Assembly: GCA_023483915.1 (NCBI GenBank)
Contig: JAMDEO010000150.1
Span: 1-36,652, forward strand
Origin: Actinomycetota bacterium
GTDB lineage: Bacteria; Actinomycetota; Thermoleophilia; RBG-16-64-13
DNA: 36,652 nucleotides
Reading direction: 5' to 3'
The position numbers and the translations under genes were made by a program. This document shows positions 22,692 to 32,810 of this stretch, piece after piece; within the stretch, counting starts at the first letter, position 1; every line of letters begins with the position of its first letter. The notes under the pieces were generated by a model. The model saw nothing but the letters and a program-made list of their open reading frames with translations, did no database searches and had not been told where the DNA came from.

Positions 22692-25600
22692 ATGGGACCA
22701 GGCATGGCCGGTGAGGAGTACTATCGCGATCGCTGGCATCATGACAAGGTCGTCCGCTCCACTCACGGCGTGAATTGCGGCGGGTCATGCTCATGGGACA
22801 TATTTGTCCGCGACGGACTCATCACGGGGGAACAACCGGCGGGGGACTATCCCCAGACGGGGCCCGGTTGTCCCGATTACGAGCCCCGTGGCTGCCCGCG
22901 CGGAGCGGTCTCGTCCTCCTATTCCTACAACAGCGGAAGGATAAAGCACCCCTATGCCCGCGGTGTGCTTCTGGAACTCTGGCGCCGGGCTAGGCAGACC
23001 TACGACGACCCGGTGGAGGCCTGGGCGAGCATTGCCCGAGATCCCGGGAAAACTGCCCTCTATGTCGCCTCGCGGGGCCATGGCGGGTTCGTCAGGATTT
23101 CGTGGGACGAAGCCTTGGAAATCTGCGCGGCTGCGCACGTATTCACCATCAAAGAATACGGTCCCGATCGAGTGGCCGGTTTCAGTCCCGCCCCGGCGGC
23201 GTCCATCGTGTCGCAAGCAGCGGGGTCACGCTACCTCTCCCTTACCGGGGGTGCCCAGCTCTCCTACTACGACTGGCATGGAGATTTGCCCCCGGCTTTC
23301 CCTCAAGCTTTCGGAGACCAAACCGACTCACCGGAATCCGCCGACTGGTGGAATGCCGGTTTCCTGATGCTCTGGGGGACAAACCTCCCTCAGACGCGAA
23401 CCCCCGATGCCCACTTCATGGTCGAGGCGCGTTACAAAGGGCAAAAAGTAGTGGCAGTCTCGCCCGACTATGCTGAGCACGTGAGGTTCGCCGACCGTTG
23501 GTTGCAGGTGCGCCCCGGCCAAGACGCCGCGCTGGCAATGGCAATGGGACACGTGATATTCAAGGAGTTCTTTGTGGATCGCCAGGTGCCGTACTTCGTG
23601 GAGTACGTACGCACATACACGGATATGCCATTCCTGGTGTCCTTGGCCGAACACGGAGGCCATCACGTTCCCGACCGTTTCCTCACTGCGGCAGATCTCG
23701 GCGACCAGAAGGCCGAAGCTATCTGGATGCCGTTGGTCTTCGATGAGCGGACTTCACAGCCGTCGGCACCCAATGGGACACAGGGCTTTCGCTGGGCTGA
23801 GGCCGGAGAGGGGCGATGGAACCTCGATCTGGGTGACATAAGCCCGGCATTGAGTCTTCTCGGGCTCTCAGACAAGCAAGTGGACCTGGCGCTGCCGCGT
23901 TTTGACGCGGAGACCCCCGTCATCATGCATCGTTCGGTTCCCGCGTTGAAGATCAAAGGACACTTGGTCACTACCGTGTTCGACCTGCTGCTTGCGCAGT
24001 GTGGCGTCCAGCGGGGCGAGACGCTTGGTGAGTGGCCGCGGGGATATGACGACAGCCACGAGCCTTTCACCCCGGCGTGGCAAGAGCGGTTGACAGGAAT
24101 TTCCGGCGCGGCGGTCGCCGCGACTGCACGGGAGTTCGCTCGAAATGCAGAGCTCACGCGTGGCCGCTCGATGATCGCGACGGGCGCAGGGCTAAGTCAC
24201 TGGCATCACTCTGACCTGGCTTACCGGGCGATCACCACTGTCCTTGCGGCCTGCGGTTGTATCGGGCGCAATGGAGGCGGGCTCGCTCACTACAGTAGTC
24301 AACAGAAGGTCGCGCCGCTAGCCGGGTGGGCCATGGTATCGACGGCCCGCGACTGGGTAAGCGCAGCACGGCAGGTCTCGGCCACCACGTGGTTCTACCT
24401 TGCCTCGGATCAGTGGCGCTATGAGACTCGCATGGCGGGCGAAGATGAGTCGCCCTTAGCCAAAGGGCTTTTGAAAGACTTGGCGCCTGCCGACGCGTTG
24501 GTCAAGGCCGCTCGGTTGGGGTGGCAGGTACCTCAGCCGGCGTTCGATAGGAATCCCCTCAAGCTTGCTACCGATGCGGCTGCCGCCTATCGGGAGGGGA
24601 TGTACCTAAACGACTACTTGGCGGGTCAGCTCAGGGACGGAAGGCTTAGGTCGGCAGCCGAGGATCCGGACGGCCCCCCAAACTGGCCCAGGGTCCTGTT
24701 CGTCTGGCGGGCCGACCTGCTTGGAAACTCAGCCCAGGGTCACGGATATTTGCTGCGCCACCTGTTGGGCGCCGGGGAGGATGGTCTCTCCGCTGAAGAG
24801 GCTCCTGAGGGTCGACGCCCACGCGACGTGGTGTGGAGAGAATCCGCACCGGTGGGCAAGCTTGATCTGCTTGTCGATCTCGATTTCAGGCTGACCACGA
24901 CCGCCGCGTTCGCGGACATCCTTCTTCCGGCAGCGGGCTGGTATGAAAAGTGTGACCTCTGCAGCACCGACATGCATCCCTTCATCAATTGTCTCAATGC
25001 CGTCATCGCTCCGCCTTGGGAGGCAAGGACCGATTGGGACGCCTTCCGCGAGCTGGCCCGTAAGTTTTCACGCCTGGCCGAATCACATCTGGGCATCCTG
25101 GAGGACCTGGTTGCGATGGCCCTGGGGAGGGACACGCCTGCGGAGGCCTCCCAGCCTCTGGGGCGAGTGCGCGATTGGCACGACAGCGGCGCGGCGGCAA
25201 TTCCGGGACAAACGATGCCACATGTTGTGGTGGTGAGACGCGACTTTCCGGCAGTCTACAGCATGTACACCACCCTGGGCCCAAGAGCAGACGACGTGGG
25301 TTGCAGCGCGAAGGGCTTGGGCTGGGACGTGGTACCGGAGGTGGAAATGCTGCGCACCATCACCGGAACCGCAGGTGGGGGAGCGGGTGCCGGCCGGCCG
25401 CTGCTCGAGGACGACCGGCAGGTCATAGAGGCCATTCTTGCGCTATCTGGTTCAACCAACAGACGGGCAGCTTTCGCCGGGTTTGAAGCCCTCGGCAAGA
25501 GGGTGGGGCGAGACTCGTGCGACCGGGCCTGCGGTGATCCCGGTCAGCGGATCACCTGGGCAGACGTCCAGGCTCGTCCCCAAAGAGTGTACGGGAGCGC

Positions 25601-26225
25601 GGAATGGTCGGGGGAAGAATCGGCGGACCGTTCTTACTCTCCTTTCTCAAGGAATGTCGAGCGGTTGGTTCCCTGGCGCACGCTGACCGGGCGAATCCAG
25701 CTCGCGATAGACCATGAGTGGTTTAGCGAGCTGGGAGAATTCTTGCCCGGATATCGACCTCCTCTCAAGTCCGGCGACCTGAGGTCCGGACAGCTTCAGT
25801 CCGGCGAGCCGGGAGTCATGCTGAGGTATCTCACCCCGCATTCGAAGTGGTCGATCAACTCCACCTACAGTGACGATCCTCTCCTGCTGACCCTTTTCCG
25901 CGGCGGACCGGGCGTTTGGCTCTCACCTGATGACGCTTCAACGATTGGAGTTCGCGATAACGAGCGAGTCGAGATGCGGAACAGGAACGGGAGGATGGTC
26001 TGCCTGGTGGTTGTATCGCCTCGAATCCCCCGCGGGGTGTGCTATCTGTATCAAGGAGCCACACCCAACTTCCTCACAAGGATAGTCCTCAAACCGACTC
26101 ACCTCGTCGGGGGCTATGCTCAGCTGTCGTTCGCGCCCAACTACTACGGCTGCACCGGTGCCCAGCGAGACGAGCAGGTGACGGTTCGTCGCTATCCGGA
26201 CGGTCCAGAAGGTGACTTGACATGA
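22692..26225 (+). CDS. narG: Nitrate reductase alpha subunit (molybdopterin-binding)
   Basis: A 1177-residue catalytic subunit of the NarG clade of Mo-bisMGD enzymes, which reduces nitrate to nitrite at the cytoplasmic face. The FS0 4Fe-4S ligands are His25, Cys29, Cys33 and Cys68 (THGVNCGGSC and EPRGCPRGA). The molybdenum ligand Asp194 lies in S-Y-Y-D-W, after AAGSRYLSLTGG. No twin-arginine signal is present. An insertion of three five-residue repeats lies at 1026-1040. ATG 22692 has GAGG seven bases upstream; ATG 22704 is an alternative. The gene follows cydB with no gap and overlaps narH by four bases. Chlorate or a related oxyanion is a possible alternative substrate. The NarJ chaperone gene is not in the window. 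Confidence 0.92.
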   Translation: MGPGMAGEEYYRDRWHHDKVVRSTHGVNCGGSCSWDIFVRDGLITGEQPAGDYPQTGPGCPDYEPRGCPRGAVSSSYSYNSGRIKHPYARGVLLELWRRARQTYDDPVEAWASIARDPGKTALYVASRGHGGFVRISWDEALEICAAAHVFTIKEYGPDRVAGFSPAPAASIVSQAAGSRYLSLTGGAQLSYYDWHGDLPPAFPQAFGDQTDSPESADWWNAGFLMLWGTNLPQTRTPDAHFMVEARYKGQKVVAVSPDYAEHVRFADRWLQVRPGQDAALAMAMGHVIFKEFFVDRQVPYFVEYVRTYTDMPFLVSLAEHGGHHVPDRFLTAADLGDQKAEAIWMPLVFDERTSQPSAPNGTQGFRWAEAGEGRWNLDLGDISPALSLLGLSDKQVDLALPRFDAETPVIMHRSVPALKIKGHLVTTVFDLLLAQCGVQRGETLGEWPRGYDDSHEPFTPAWQERLTGISGAAVAATAREFARNAELTRGRSMIATGAGLSHWHHSDLAYRAITTVLAACGCIGRNGGGLAHYSSQQKVAPLAGWAMVSTARDWVSAARQVSATTWFYLASDQWRYETRMAGEDESPLAKGLLKDLAPADALVKAARLGWQVPQPAFDRNPLKLATDAAAAYREGMYLNDYLAGQLRDGRLRSAAEDPDGPPNWPRVLFVWRADLLGNSAQGHGYLLRHLLGAGEDGLSAEEAPEGRRPRDVVWRESAPVGKLDLLVDLDFRLTTTAAFADILLPAAGWYEKCDLCSTDMHPFINCLNAVIAPPWEARTDWDAFRELARKFSRLAESHLGILEDLVAMALGRDTPAEASQPLGRVRDWHDSGAAAIPGQTMPHVVVVRRDFPAVYSMYTTLGPRADDVGCSAKGLGWDVVPEVEMLRTITGTAGGGAGAGRPLLEDDRQVIEAILALSGSTNRRAAFAGFEALGKRVGRDSCDRACGDPGQRITWADVQARPQRVYGSAEWSGEESADRSYSPFSRNVERLVPWRTLTGRIQLAIDHEWFSELGEFLPGYRPPLKSGDLRSGQLQSGEPGVMLRYLTPHSKWSINSTYSDDPLLLTLFRGGPGVWLSPDDASTIGVRDNERVEMRNRNGRMVCLVVVSPRIPRGVCYLYQGATPNFLTRIVLKPTHLVGGYAQLSFAPNYYGCTGAQRDEQVTVRRYPDGPEGDLT
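25767..25811 (+). repeat. Three 15-bp in-frame repeats within narG
   Basis: Units at 25767, 25782 and 25797 encode KSGDL, RSGQL and QSGEP, each built on TCCGG. They sit between the conserved Y-R-P-P and Y-L-T-P-H-S-K-W segments, where E. coli NarG as recalled has a shorter connection. Confidence 0.7.
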
Positions 26226-27703
26226 GGGTCCGGGCACATCTGATGATGGTGATGGCCTTGGACAAGTGCATCGGTTGTCACACGTGCAGCGTTGCCTGCA
26301 AACGGTCGTGGACAAGCCTCGAGGGTTCCGAGCACATCTGGTTCAACAACGTGGAGACTAAACCTGGAAGCGGCTATCCCCGGCATTGGGAAGATCGGGA
26401 ATACTGGGGCGGCGGTTGGCAGCTCGGCCCGCGGGGCGAGTTGAACCTGCGGCCGGGTGGTCGCGGAGCCAACCATGTCGATGATGCCGCCGGCAGCGCA
26501 GGCAGGTCCGGCGACGGTGCAGGCAGGCCCGGCGACGGTGTGGGCCGTTCTGGCGGTGGGTCGGGCGCTTCCGGCGGTAAGCTGGGCGCCGTTTTTCGCC
26601 GAGCCCCGCTTCGCGGTCGAGACAAGTCGGTCGCTGAGGATTACTACGAGGCTTGGACTTATGAGCCGTCGGACCTCATCGAGGCCCCCTTGACAGAGCG
26701 GACTCCGGCTGCCCGGCCGCACTCTCTGGCCACCGGCCTGCCTGTGTCGCCGCATTCAGGACCAAACTGGGATGATGACTTGGCGGGAGTGAAATCGGCC
26801 TACGAGCAAATCTTCATGCTGTACCTTCCGCGCATCTGTAATCACTGCCTCAACCCATCGTGTGTTGCCGCCTGTCCCTCGAAGGCCATCTACAAGAGGG
26901 GCAGCGACGGCATCGTCTTGGTAGACGATGGCAAATGCCGCAGCCACGGGGTCTGCCAGACCGCCTGTCCATACAGGAAGGTCTACCTGAATCGCTTGTC
27001 CGGGAAGGCGGAGAAGTGCATGTTCTGTCTCCATGGAGTGACAGAAGGAGGGTTTCCGACCCTGTGCTCGCGCAGCTGTGTCGGGCGGATCAGGAGCATC
27101 GGGGTCGTCTTATACGATGCAGATGCTGTTCCGGCAGCGGCGAAGTGGGCAACCGAGGCCGATCTGGTGGAAGTCATGCGGGGCCTGCTTCTCGATCCTC
27201 TAGACCCGGCCATCACGTCGGCGGCCGAAGCTTCGGGAGTGTCTCATAATTGGGTGGAGGCAGCCCAGCATTCGCCTGTGTACGCCCTCGCCAAGGAATT
27301 GAAGGTGGCTCTGCCCCTTCGTCCCGAGTTCCGGACTCTCCCCATGGTCTGGTATGTGCCTCCGCTATCGCCGGCAGTTGACGTGCTGGAGAAGAATGGG
27401 TACGAAGCCCAAGATCCCGACGAGGTGCTTACGGCAGTTGATGCAATGCGGGTCCCGCTTGGCTACTTGGCGGGGTTCCTGTCGGCAGGGACGCGGGCAC
27501 CTGTGGAGGATGCCTTGAGAAAGCTGGTCGCAATGCGGGGGTTGAAACGGCACCAGCAAATTTACGGCGATGATGGCACGCAGTTCGCTGAGAGGGCGGG
27601 ATTCGATCCCAACGAGCTCGAAAGGCTGTTCCGCCTGCTCGCTATCGCCGAGTCGGACACCCGCTATGTCATTCCCGCAGCCCAGCTTGAGTCTGGACCT
27701 TGA
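26222..27703 (+). CDS. narH: Nitrate reductase beta subunit (four-cluster iron-sulfur protein)
   Basis: A 493-residue electron-transfer subunit with ferredoxin-like Cys groups: C16/C19/C22/C26; C206/C209/C214/C218; C239/C245/C249; C266/C269/C282/C286. The third group reads C-R-S-H-G-V-C. In NarH proteins the fourth position is Trp, which marks the 3Fe-4S site, so His242 is unusual. A Gly-rich insertion with seven-residue repeats lies at about 93-113, before the conserved D-Y-Y-E. The C-terminal half is otherwise typical ([26 protein letters not shown]). NarH normally takes electrons from the heme-b subunit NarI, but the next gene is transketolase after 121 bases, so narJ and narI are not here. 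The start overlaps the narG stop (ATGA). Confidence 0.92.
   Translation: MRVRAHLMMVMALDKCIGCHTCSVACKRSWTSLEGSEHIWFNNVETKPGSGYPRHWEDREYWGGGWQLGPRGELNLRPGGRGANHVDDAAGSAGRSGDGAGRPGDGVGRSGGGSGASGGKLGAVFRRAPLRGRDKSVAEDYYEAWTYEPSDLIEAPLTERTPAARPHSLATGLPVSPHSGPNWDDDLAGVKSAYEQIFMLYLPRICNHCLNPSCVAACPSKAIYKRGSDGIVLVDDGKCRSHGVCQTACPYRKVYLNRLSGKAEKCMFCLHGVTEGGFPTLCSRSCVGRIRSIGVVLYDADAVPAAAKWATEADLVEVMRGLLLDPLDPAITSAAEASGVSHNWVEAAQHSPVYALAKELKVALPLRPEFRTLPMVWYVPPLSPAVDVLEKNGYEAQDPDEVLTAVDAMRVPLGYLAGFLSAGTRAPVEDALRKLVAMRGLKRHQQIYGDDGTQFAERAGFDPNELERLFRLLAIAESDTRYVIPAAQLESGP
26498..26560 (+). repeat. 21-bp tandem repeats within narH
   Basis: Two near-identical 21-base units (26498-26518, 26519-26539; one base differs) and a degenerate third (26540-26560) encode [14 protein letters not shown] and VGRSGGG. 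The near identity of the first two suggests a recent or slippage-prone expansion. Confidence 0.75.
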
Positions 27704-27824
27704 GGTGGGATTCTCGCCAGCAGGGACGGTTGGCGGGTCGTATGGCGGGGAAAGATATGGCCAGGAAAGAACTTCCGCGGCGCCGAGAGAGATCCATCTG
27801 GTTGGGTACAGAAAGGGGACAAAC

Positions 27825-29921
27825 ATGGACCCGACCCGCGACCCCAGCGTGACCGGGCCGGCAGAACACGCGTGGCGCATCAACGCCCTGCGCTTTCTGG
27901 CGGTGGATGCGGTCCAGCAAGCTGCCAGCGGGCACCCGGGGATGCCTTTGGGAGCCGCGCCCATGGCATACGTGCTCTGGACCAGGTTCCTCAGACACTG
28001 TCCGTCTGACCCGCAGTGGCCGAACCGGGACCGCTTTGTGCTTTCCGCAGGGCATGGTTCGGCCTTGCTCTACTCGCTGCTTCATCTGACGGGCTATGAC
28101 CTCCCCCTCGAGGAGATGCGCCGCTTCCGGCAGTGGGGAAGTCGCACGCCGGGGCATCCGGAGCGGGGACTGACGCCGGGAGTCGAGGTCACGACCGGTC
28201 CGCTGGGCCAGGGGTTCGGCAACGCGGTAGGCATGGCGATAGCGGAAGCGCATCTTGCGGCGTGGTTCAACAGGCCCGGATATCCGGTGATCGATCACTT
28301 CACGTTTGTCTTGGCAAGTGACGGGGACCTCATGGAAGGGGTTTCCTCAGAGGCCGCTTCCTTGGCAGGGGAACTTGGGCTGGGGAAGCTGATCTGTCTC
28401 TATGACGACAATCACGTGACTCTGGCCGGGGCGACGGACCTGACCTTCCGCGAGGACAAGGCCCTTCGTTTCGCGGCCTACGGGTGGCATGTGGCGACAG
28501 TGGGCGATGGCAACGACCTTGCTGCCATCGAAGCCGCCATTCGCTCGGCGCAGGAGGAAAAGGCCCGGCCTTCCATCATCATGGTCCGCACTCACATCGG
28601 CTATGGCTCACCGCACAAACAGGACTCTTTCGAAGCGCACGGCTCGCCTCTTGGCGAAGAAGAAGTGCGACTTACCAAGCAAAATCTCGGTTGGCCCGAG
28701 GAACCGCCCTTCTTCATTCCGGAAGACGTACTGGCTTTCTACCGAACGGCCATCGATAACGGGAAGAAGCTGAAAGACGAATGGCGGGCCGTCCTGGCGG
28801 CCTACAGGGATGAATACACGGAGCTGGCTGCCGAGCTGGACAGCTCCCTGTCGGGCCGCCTCCCCCTTAACTGGGATGTAGATCTGCCTGTGTTTCCGCC
28901 CGATGCCAAAGGCCTCGCGACCAGGGCGGCCTCAGGAGAGACGCTGAACTGCCTGGCTTCGCGGATCACTTCGTTATTCGGCGGCTCTGCCGATCTCAAC
29001 CCGTCTACCCTTACCGCCATGAGAGGCGCAGGCGATTTTCAGGATCCGGCGGCGACCGTCCAAGACAGGCAAGGGGCGGTCGGCGACGACTGGAGCCATG
29101 CCGGTCGGAATGTTGCCTTTGGGGTCAGAGAGCATGGGATGGGCGCCATAACAAACGGATTAGCAGCGCACGGCGGGCTGATCCCCTTTGCCTCCACCTT
29201 TCTGATCTTCTCCGACTACATGAGGCCCCCTATGCGGCTTGCCGCCTTGATGAAGCTCCATGTTGTCTACGTCTTCACCCACGACAGCATCGGGCTGGGC
29301 GAGGACGGCCCAACGCATGAGCCCGTGGAGCAGTTGGCCAACCTGCGGGCCATCCCAGGCATGACGGTCATCAGGCCTGCGGACGCAAATGAGACTGTCG
29401 AGGCATGGAAGGTTGCTGTGGAGCATGACAACGGCCCCGTTGCCTTAGTGCTGACGAGGCAGAAGGTTCCCACAATCGACCGGGACACCTTGTCCCCCGC
29501 CGGTGGACTGCGTCGGGGAGCATATGTACTTGCCGATCCAACCGACGGCGGACCGGTCGATCTTGTTCTCGTCGCTACCGGCTCCGAAGTCTCACTGGCT
29601 CTGTCCGCAGGGCGCCGCCTGGCCGAACAGGGGGTAAGGGCACGGGTGGTGTCGATGCCCAGTTGGGAGCTCTTCGAGCGGCAGGACGATGCCTACCGGG
29701 AATCTGTGTTTCCCTCCGGCCTGCGGGCCAGAGTGGCGATCGAGGCGGCATCTCCGCAGGGCTGGGACCGATACGTGGGAGCGGCGGGGGCCGTCGTGGG
29801 CGTGCGGACTTTCGGTGCGTCCGCACCGGGCGAGAAAGTGCTCGAAGAGTACGGCTACACCGTGGAGAACGCAGTCACGAAGGGCTTGGCCGTGCTGGCG
29901 GCGAGCTCCAATCACTCGTAG
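27825..29921 (+). CDS. tkt: Transketolase
   Basis: A 698-residue thiamine-diphosphate enzyme moving two-carbon units between pentose phosphates and glycolytic sugars. It shows the early [11 protein letters not shown] substrate loop, [17 protein letters not shown], the TPP motif G-D-L-M-E-G with [15 protein letters not shown] and [16 protein letters not shown] with the catalytic Glu and nearby His. ATG 27825 is preceded by GAAAGGGG; an upstream frame into narH has no family similarity. The 121-base gap after narH is the largest break inside the long respiratory gene run, so an internal promoter could lie there. A gnd gene follows 25 bases later. Confidence 0.95.
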   Translation: MDPTRDPSVTGPAEHAWRINALRFLAVDAVQQAASGHPGMPLGAAPMAYVLWTRFLRHCPSDPQWPNRDRFVLSAGHGSALLYSLLHLTGYDLPLEEMRRFRQWGSRTPGHPERGLTPGVEVTTGPLGQGFGNAVGMAIAEAHLAAWFNRPGYPVIDHFTFVLASDGDLMEGVSSEAASLAGELGLGKLICLYDDNHVTLAGATDLTFREDKALRFAAYGWHVATVGDGNDLAAIEAAIRSAQEEKARPSIIMVRTHIGYGSPHKQDSFEAHGSPLGEEEVRLTKQNLGWPEEPPFFIPEDVLAFYRTAIDNGKKLKDEWRAVLAAYRDEYTELAAELDSSLSGRLPLNWDVDLPVFPPDAKGLATRAASGETLNCLASRITSLFGGSADLNPSTLTAMRGAGDFQDPAATVQDRQGAVGDDWSHAGRNVAFGVREHGMGAITNGLAAHGGLIPFASTFLIFSDYMRPPMRLAALMKLHVVYVFTHDSIGLGEDGPTHEPVEQLANLRAIPGMTVIRPADANETVEAWKVAVEHDNGPVALVLTRQKVPTIDRDTLSPAGGLRRGAYVLADPTDGGPVDLVLVATGSEVSLALSAGRRLAEQGVRARVVSMPSWELFERQDDAYRESVFPSGLRARVAIEAASPQGWDRYVGAAGAVVGVRTFGASAPGEKVLEEYGYTVENAVTKGLAVLAASSNHS

Positions 29922-29946
29922 GCAACAGCAAGGGAAAGCTGGCAGC

Positions 29947-31365
29947 GTGGACAGAGGCATCAATGACATAGGTATCATCGGGCTGGCTGTGATGGGGCGG
30001 AATCTCGTCCTCAACATCGCCGACAAAGGATTTTCAGTCGCAGCTTTCAACCGCACGACTGCAGTGACCCAGGAATTCGCGGGGACTCTTCAACCGGGGC
30101 AGAAGATACAGCCGTGCTACTCGCTCGAAGAGTTTGTGGGCGCACTCACGAAGCCGCGTGCAGTCATGATAATGGTGAAGGCGGGGAATGCCGTCGATGC
30201 CGTGATCGAAGGCCTCGTGCCGGTCCTCGAGCCCGGGGACATCATCATCGACGGGGGCAACTCCTACTTCGGGGATACTGATCGCCGCGTCAAGTCGTTA
30301 GCGGAGCGCGGCATCCATTTCCTCGGGGTGGGGATATCCGGCGGCGAGTTCGGCGCCAGATATGGCCCGAGCATGATGCCCGGGGGACCGCGGGAGGCCT
30401 ATGAGCCGGTTCGCGTGATCTTCGAGGCCATCGCGGCCAAGGCCGATGGGCAGCCGTGTGTGACCTACCTGGGGCCCGCGTCTGCCGGCCACTACGTGAA
30501 GATGGTTCACAACGGCATCGAGTACGGAGTCATGCAGCTCATCTCCGAGACTTATGCCCTGATGAAGATGGCTCTTGGCCTCACCAATGACGAGCTTGCC
30601 CGGGTATACGCAGACTGGGATGCCGGCGAACTGAACTCCTACCTCGTCGAGATCACGTCGAAGATCTTCCGCCGTCGGGACGATTCGACGGGCAGCTACC
30701 TCATCGACGTCATTCTCGGCGAAGCCGGCCAGTTGGGAACGGGAATGTGGACATCGCAAAGCGCCATGGACCTGCACGTTCCCGTGCCGAACATTGACGT
30801 CGCTGTGGCCATGCGGAGCCTTTCCGCCCTAGAGGAGGAGCGCGCCCTGGCAGCGAGACTGCTGACCAGTGTGGGCGGGGTTCCGAAGACGGCCTCCCAG
30901 CCGCATATCGAGCACGTCCGCGGTGCTCTACGGGCTGCCATGATCATCACCTACGCGCAGGGATTCGCTCATCTGCGGGTGGCCTCCAAGGCGCTGGGCT
31001 TCAACCTCAACCTTGAAGACGTTGCTGGTGTGTGGCGGGGCGGTTGCATCATCCGGGCTTTGCTGCTTCGTGACATCAAGGGGGCCTTCGAACGATCTCC
31101 TGAACTGCCGAATCTCCTGCTCGATCCGCCGCTGTCCCACGAGGTCGCCTCGCTGCGCCCTGCTCTCGCCGAGGTTGTCGGGGGCGCAACGATCTCGGGC
31201 ATCCCGGTGCCGGGGTTTATGAACGCGCTGGCCTATCTCGACGCATACCGAACGGAGTGGTTGCCTTCGAATCTCATCCAGGCACAGAGGGATTACTTCG
31301 GAGCCCATACGTACCGGCGCGTCGACCGCGACGGCATCTTCCACACGGATTGGCTGACTGAATGA
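29947..31365 (+). CDS. gnd: 6-phosphogluconate dehydrogenase, decarboxylating
   Basis: A 472-residue enzyme that oxidises 6-phosphogluconate to ribulose 5-phosphate and CO2, giving NAD(P)H. It has the G-L-A-V-M-G dinucleotide loop (12-17), then F-N-R-T (34-37), which favours NADP, GISGGEFGARYGPSMMPGG, the catalytic K-M-V-H-N-G-I-E-Y-G segment and the C-terminal Y-F-G-A-H-T-Y. Length is that of the long (E. coli-type) class. The start is GTG 29947 behind AAGGGA; a longer upstream frame lies inside tkt. Its stop overlaps the zwf ATG by four bases, so the two are translationally coupled. Confidence 0.95.
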   Translation: MDRGINDIGIIGLAVMGRNLVLNIADKGFSVAAFNRTTAVTQEFAGTLQPGQKIQPCYSLEEFVGALTKPRAVMIMVKAGNAVDAVIEGLVPVLEPGDIIIDGGNSYFGDTDRRVKSLAERGIHFLGVGISGGEFGARYGPSMMPGGPREAYEPVRVIFEAIAAKADGQPCVTYLGPASAGHYVKMVHNGIEYGVMQLISETYALMKMALGLTNDELARVYADWDAGELNSYLVEITSKIFRRRDDSTGSYLIDVILGEAGQLGTGMWTSQSAMDLHVPVPNIDVAVAMRSLSALEEERALAARLLTSVGGVPKTASQPHIEHVRGALRAAMIITYAQGFAHLRVASKALGFNLNLEDVAGVWRGGCIIRALLLRDIKGAFERSPELPNLLLDPPLSHEVASLRPALAEVVGGATISGIPVPGFMNALAYLDAYRTEWLPSNLIQAQRDYFGAHTYRRVDRDGIFHTDWLTE

Positions 31366-32798
31366 GGACCGGGGACTCGACAGAAAACGAAACGGCCACA
31401 TCGGAGGCGATCGTGGTCTTCGGAGTCACGGGGGACCTGGTACACAAGCAGATCTTCCCAGCCCTTCAGGGACTGGTGGCCGATGAGGGGTTGGATGTCC
31501 CGATCATCGGAGTTGCGAGGTCGGCGTGGACGGACGATGATCTACGTAACCGGGCAAAGGACAGCGTGCAAAGGGCCGGCTCTTTCGATGCAGCCGCCTT
31601 CGAGAAGCTGGCACGCCGGCTGGTCTACGTGAGGGGCGACTATGGCGCGCCGGAGACCTACTTGCATATGCGGGAGGCTGTGGGCAAGGCTAGGAATCCC
31701 GTTTTCTACATGGCCATCCCTCCCAGTGTCTTTCCGGTAGTGACCGCTGCCCTCGCGGAATCAGGGTATTCGCGGGGAGCACGGGTGATAATCGAGAAGC
31801 CCTTCGGCAGAGACCTGGCCTCTGCTGTCGAGCTTAACGAAACCCTGCATGCGCACTTCCCCGAGTCGGCCATCTTTCGGATCGATCACTTCCTGGGAAA
31901 GGAGCCCGTGCAGAACATCACTTACACTCGGTTTGCCAATTCCGTGCTCGAGCCAATATGGAATCGGGATCACATCCGCAGCATTCAGATCACCCAGGCG
32001 GAGGACTTCGGAGTTGGAAATCGGGGCGGATTCTATGAGGAGGCGGGAGCCGTCCGGGATGTCCTGCAGAATCACCTGCTTCAACTTCTCGCAATTCTGA
32101 TGATGGACCCTCCTGCCGGCAACCAGGATTCTTACGGTGTGGAGAAGACAATGCTACTGAGGGCCGTCCGGCCCCTGCGGAAGAAGAACGTCGTTAGGGG
32201 CCAGTATCAGGGCTATCGATCGGAGAAAGGCGTGGATCCGTCATCCAACGTCGAAACCTTTGTCGCGGTGCACTTGGAGGTGGATAGCTGGCGGTGGGCC
32301 GGCGTGCCGGTCTATATCCGGGCGGGCAAGAAGCTGGCGGAAAGTTCGACGGAGGCTTTCATCGAGTTCAAGCGGCCTCCCAGGGAAGCCTTTGGCGAGT
32401 CCATCACACCCTCGTCGAGCCACCTGCGGGTCCGCATCAGTCCGGATGTCTTCGTCGCTTTGGGATTGAGGGTAAAGATTCCCGGAGAACGGATGGTCGG
32501 AGAAGACGCTGAGCTCACTGTGACCTCTTGTCCGCGCGACCTCGAACCTCCCTACCAGAGGCTTCTGGCCGACGCAATGAGGGGAAAGCGGGAACTGTTT
32601 GCCAGCGAAGACGGGGTGGAGGCGTCGTGGCGAATCGTCGACCCCATTCTCAACGACCCGCCTCCGGTTCACTCCTACAGGTCGGGGAGCTGGGGCCCGG
32701 CGGAAGCACGGAAGCTCATTGGGGTCGATGGTCCCTGGATCAACCCGGCGCCCGGTGGGGAAACGACGGATCGGTCCTGCACGAGGTCCGGCACGTGA
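31362..32798 (+). CDS. zwf: Glucose-6-phosphate 1-dehydrogenase
   Basis: A 478-residue enzyme committing glucose 6-phosphate to the oxidative pentose-phosphate pathway. It has the coenzyme loop G-V-T-G-D-L (21-26), Arg53 in G-V-A-R-S (a position linked to NADP binding), E-K-P-F-G (145-149) and the active-site RIDHFLGKEPVQN with His176. The sequence after the coenzyme loop, H-K-Q-I-F-P-A-L, is like actinobacterial forms. No lactonase (pgl) or transaldolase gene lies beside it. The nuoA gene begins 12 bases after the stop, so sugar oxidation and complex I genes are likely on one transcript. Confidence 0.95.
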   Translation: MRTGDSTENETATSEAIVVFGVTGDLVHKQIFPALQGLVADEGLDVPIIGVARSAWTDDDLRNRAKDSVQRAGSFDAAAFEKLARRLVYVRGDYGAPETYLHMREAVGKARNPVFYMAIPPSVFPVVTAALAESGYSRGARVIIEKPFGRDLASAVELNETLHAHFPESAIFRIDHFLGKEPVQNITYTRFANSVLEPIWNRDHIRSIQITQAEDFGVGNRGGFYEEAGAVRDVLQNHLLQLLAILMMDPPAGNQDSYGVEKTMLLRAVRPLRKKNVVRGQYQGYRSEKGVDPSSNVETFVAVHLEVDSWRWAGVPVYIRAGKKLAESSTEAFIEFKRPPREAFGESITPSSSHLRVRISPDVFVALGLRVKIPGERMVGEDAELTVTSCPRDLEPPYQRLLADAMRGKRELFASEDGVEASWRIVDPILNDPPPVHSYRSGSWGPAEARKLIGVDGPWINPAPGGETTDRSCTRSGT

Positions 32799-32810
32799 GG
32801 AAATGAAACG

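Noticed and set aside
27741-27851. Possible 36-codon gene between narH and tkt
   Set aside because: It overlaps the transketolase start, lacks a ribosome binding site and shows no similarity to NarJ or NarI.
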